Assembly: GCF_003284935.1 (NCBI RefSeq)
Contig: NZ_QMEV01000038.1
Location: 1-49,917, forward strand
Source of the DNA: Mycobacterium colombiense
GTDB taxonomy: Bacteria; Actinomycetota; Actinomycetes; Mycobacteriales; Mycobacteriaceae
DNA length: 49,917 nt
Direction: 5' to 3'
The translations under genes were made by a program, and so were the position numbers. Below are positions 48,928 to 49,917 of the stretch, piece by piece. Position 1 is the first letter of the stretch. Each line of letters starts with the position of its first letter. A model generated the notes under the pieces. That model ran no database searches. It worked only from the letters and a program-made list of their open reading frames with translations, and was not told the origin of the DNA.

Positions 48928-49917
48928 TCAGTACAGTGCGCGCACGGCGTCGATGGTGTCGGCCTCGGCGGGGCTCTTGTCGTCGCGATAGCGCACTACG
49001 CGGGCGAACCGCAGCGCCAGCCCGCCGGGGTAGCGCGACGACTTCTGCACGCCGTCCAGCGCGATCTCGACGACCTGCTCGGGCCGCACGCGTACGACGT
49101 AACCGTCCGTGCCGTCGATGGCCAGCTCGCTGAACCGTGCGGTCTGCCACGCCAGCATGGCGTCGGTCATGCCCTTGAAAGTCTTTCCCACCATGACGAA
49201 TTCGCCGCTGGCCGGATCGCGGGCGCCCAAATGGATGTTGGAGAGTTTGCCGCGGCGGCGTCCCGATCCCCACTCCACCGCGAGCACCACCAGATCCAGC
49301 GTGTGCACCGGCTTGACCTTCAGCCAGCCCGCGCCACGGCGGCCGGCCTGATACGGCGCGTCGGGCGCCTTGGCCATCACGCCCTCGTGGCCGGCGGCCA
49401 GCGTCGCGTCCAGGAAGGCGCTCGCCGCCGCGGGATCGGCGGTGAGCAACCGGTCGACCCGCTGGGCCGGGGGCACCAGCGCGTCCAGGGCGGCCAGCCG
49501 GTCGGCGGTCGGGGCGTCGAGCAGGTCGACGCCGTCGCGATGCAAGATGTCGAAGAAAAACACCGAAAGTCGCTGCGCGGCAAGGGCTGCCGCGATGTCG
49601 ACGGAGCGGCCGAAGCGTGAGGCCGTGACCTGGAAGCGCTGTGGCCGGTTGTCGGGCCGCAGCGCGATCGCCTCGCCGTCGGCGATCAGGTGATCGACGG
49701 GCAGCGCCAGCGTCGCCTCCACGACTTCGGGCAGCCGGGCGGTGACGTCGTCCAGGCTCCTGGTGTAGACGGTGACCTCGTCACCCGCGCGGTGGATCTG
49801 TACCCGCGCCCCGTCCAGCTTGGCTTCGAAAATCGCCTGCCCGCCGTGGCGTTCGATCGCGTCGGCCACGCCCGTCGCGGTCTGCGCCAGCATCGGGCCC
49901 ACGGGGCTGCCGACCCG
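48928..49917 (-). CDS. ligB: ATP-dependent DNA ligase LigB, C-terminal part
   Basis: The frame is open from the stop at 48928 to the window edge, 329 codons, so the N-terminus is missing. The nucleotidyl-transfer motif I is E-A-K-L-D-G-A-R-V-Q with the adenylated Lys. D-G-E-A-I-A-L (motif III region), F-F-F-D-I-L, E-G-V-M-A-K-A (motif IV) and W-L-K-V-K-P (motif V) follow, then the OB domain. The R-V-G-S-P-V-G-P-M-L-A lead-in is typical of actinobacterial LigB. It seals DNA nicks with ATP; mycobacterial LigB is non-essential. Confidence 0.95.
   Translation of the reverse strand, partial: RVGSPVGPMLAQTATGVADAIERHGGQAIFEAKLDGARVQIHRAGDEVTVYTRSLDDVTARLPEVVEATLALPVDHLIADGEAIALRPDNRPQRFQVTASRFGRSVDIAAALAAQRLSVFFFDILHRDGVDLLDAPTADRLAALDALVPPAQRVDRLLTADPAAASAFLDATLAAGHEGVMAKAPDAPYQAGRRGAGWLKVKPVHTLDLVVLAVEWGSGRRRGKLSNIHLGARDPASGEFVMVGKTFKGMTDAMLAWQTARFSELAIDGTDGYVVRVRPEQVVEIALDGVQKSSRYPGGLALRFARVVRYRDDKSPAEADTIDAVRALY

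Noticed and set aside
45947..49273. Very long minus-strand frame spanning ligB, cstA and the Hsp70-like gene in another phase
   Set aside because: Its product is an Arg-dominated, low-complexity chain; the three recognised genes on the same strand explain the sequence.

Overview
The window is high-GC actinobacterial DNA from a non-tuberculous Mycobacterium. The evidence is an adjacent MmpS/MmpL pair, an MspA-family porin domain protein, a mycofactocin-type SDR, an F420-type luciferase-like oxidoreductase, a 13E12/DUF222 fragment and a DUF732 secreted protein. From memory, the two ends match the M. tuberculosis Rv3074-Rv3062 neighbourhood in reverse order: a 13E12 fragment, DUF488, the crcB pair and pgm on the left, and mmr, DoxX, cstA and ligB on the right. 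Between and among these sits a large block of accessory metabolic genes.

Left part (1-8.6 kb): DUF222 fragment, DUF488 protein, an MbtK-like N-acyltransferase, two fluoride-channel subunits (crcB), phosphoglucomutase, an MFS transporter and tRNA-Ala(GGC). These are followed by a DUF732 secreted protein, a 712-residue protein of unknown function, a small membrane protein and a HicB-like small protein.

Oxygenase locus (8.6-18.7 kb): an aldehyde dehydrogenase diverges from two consecutive plus-strand gene sets. Set one is Rieske oxygenase 1, a ~110-residue partner, an amidohydrolase and a MarR regulator. Set two is an FAD/2Fe-2S reductase, an SDR, Rieske oxygenase 2, a second ~110-residue partner, a TauD-type dioxygenase and a carboxymuconolactone-decarboxylase-like protein. 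A 3Fe-4S ferredoxin faces them. A nearly identical 20-bp sequence lies in front of the aldehyde dehydrogenase/Rieske-1 pair and in front of the reductase, which suggests one regulon, most simply controlled by the MarR protein. The substrate is unknown. This is the best candidate for an undescribed system in the window.

Transport block (18.9-34 kb): an enolase paralogue with altered catalytic residues converges on a minus-strand run of MmpS, MmpL, mycofactocin-type SDR and a single-polypeptide ECF transporter (membrane part, two ATPases and EcfT in one chain). Then come small membrane proteins, a secreted protein with a Gly-rich tail, glycogen phosphorylase and a DHA2 efflux pump.

Right part (34-49.9 kb): mmr, DoxX, an SDR, an APH-family kinase, a small secreted protein and an MspA-family protein. 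A minus-strand acyl-CoA catabolic operon follows (thiolase, crotonase, CoA-transferase/racemase family, ACAD10/11-like acyl-CoA dehydrogenase), then an F420-type oxidoreductase. The window ends with a tight minus-strand run (cstA, Hsp70-like ATPase, nitroreductase, SDR) and the 3' part of ligB. I saw no IS element, integrase, CRISPR array or rRNA gene. All family assignments come from reading motifs and from memory; no database search was run.
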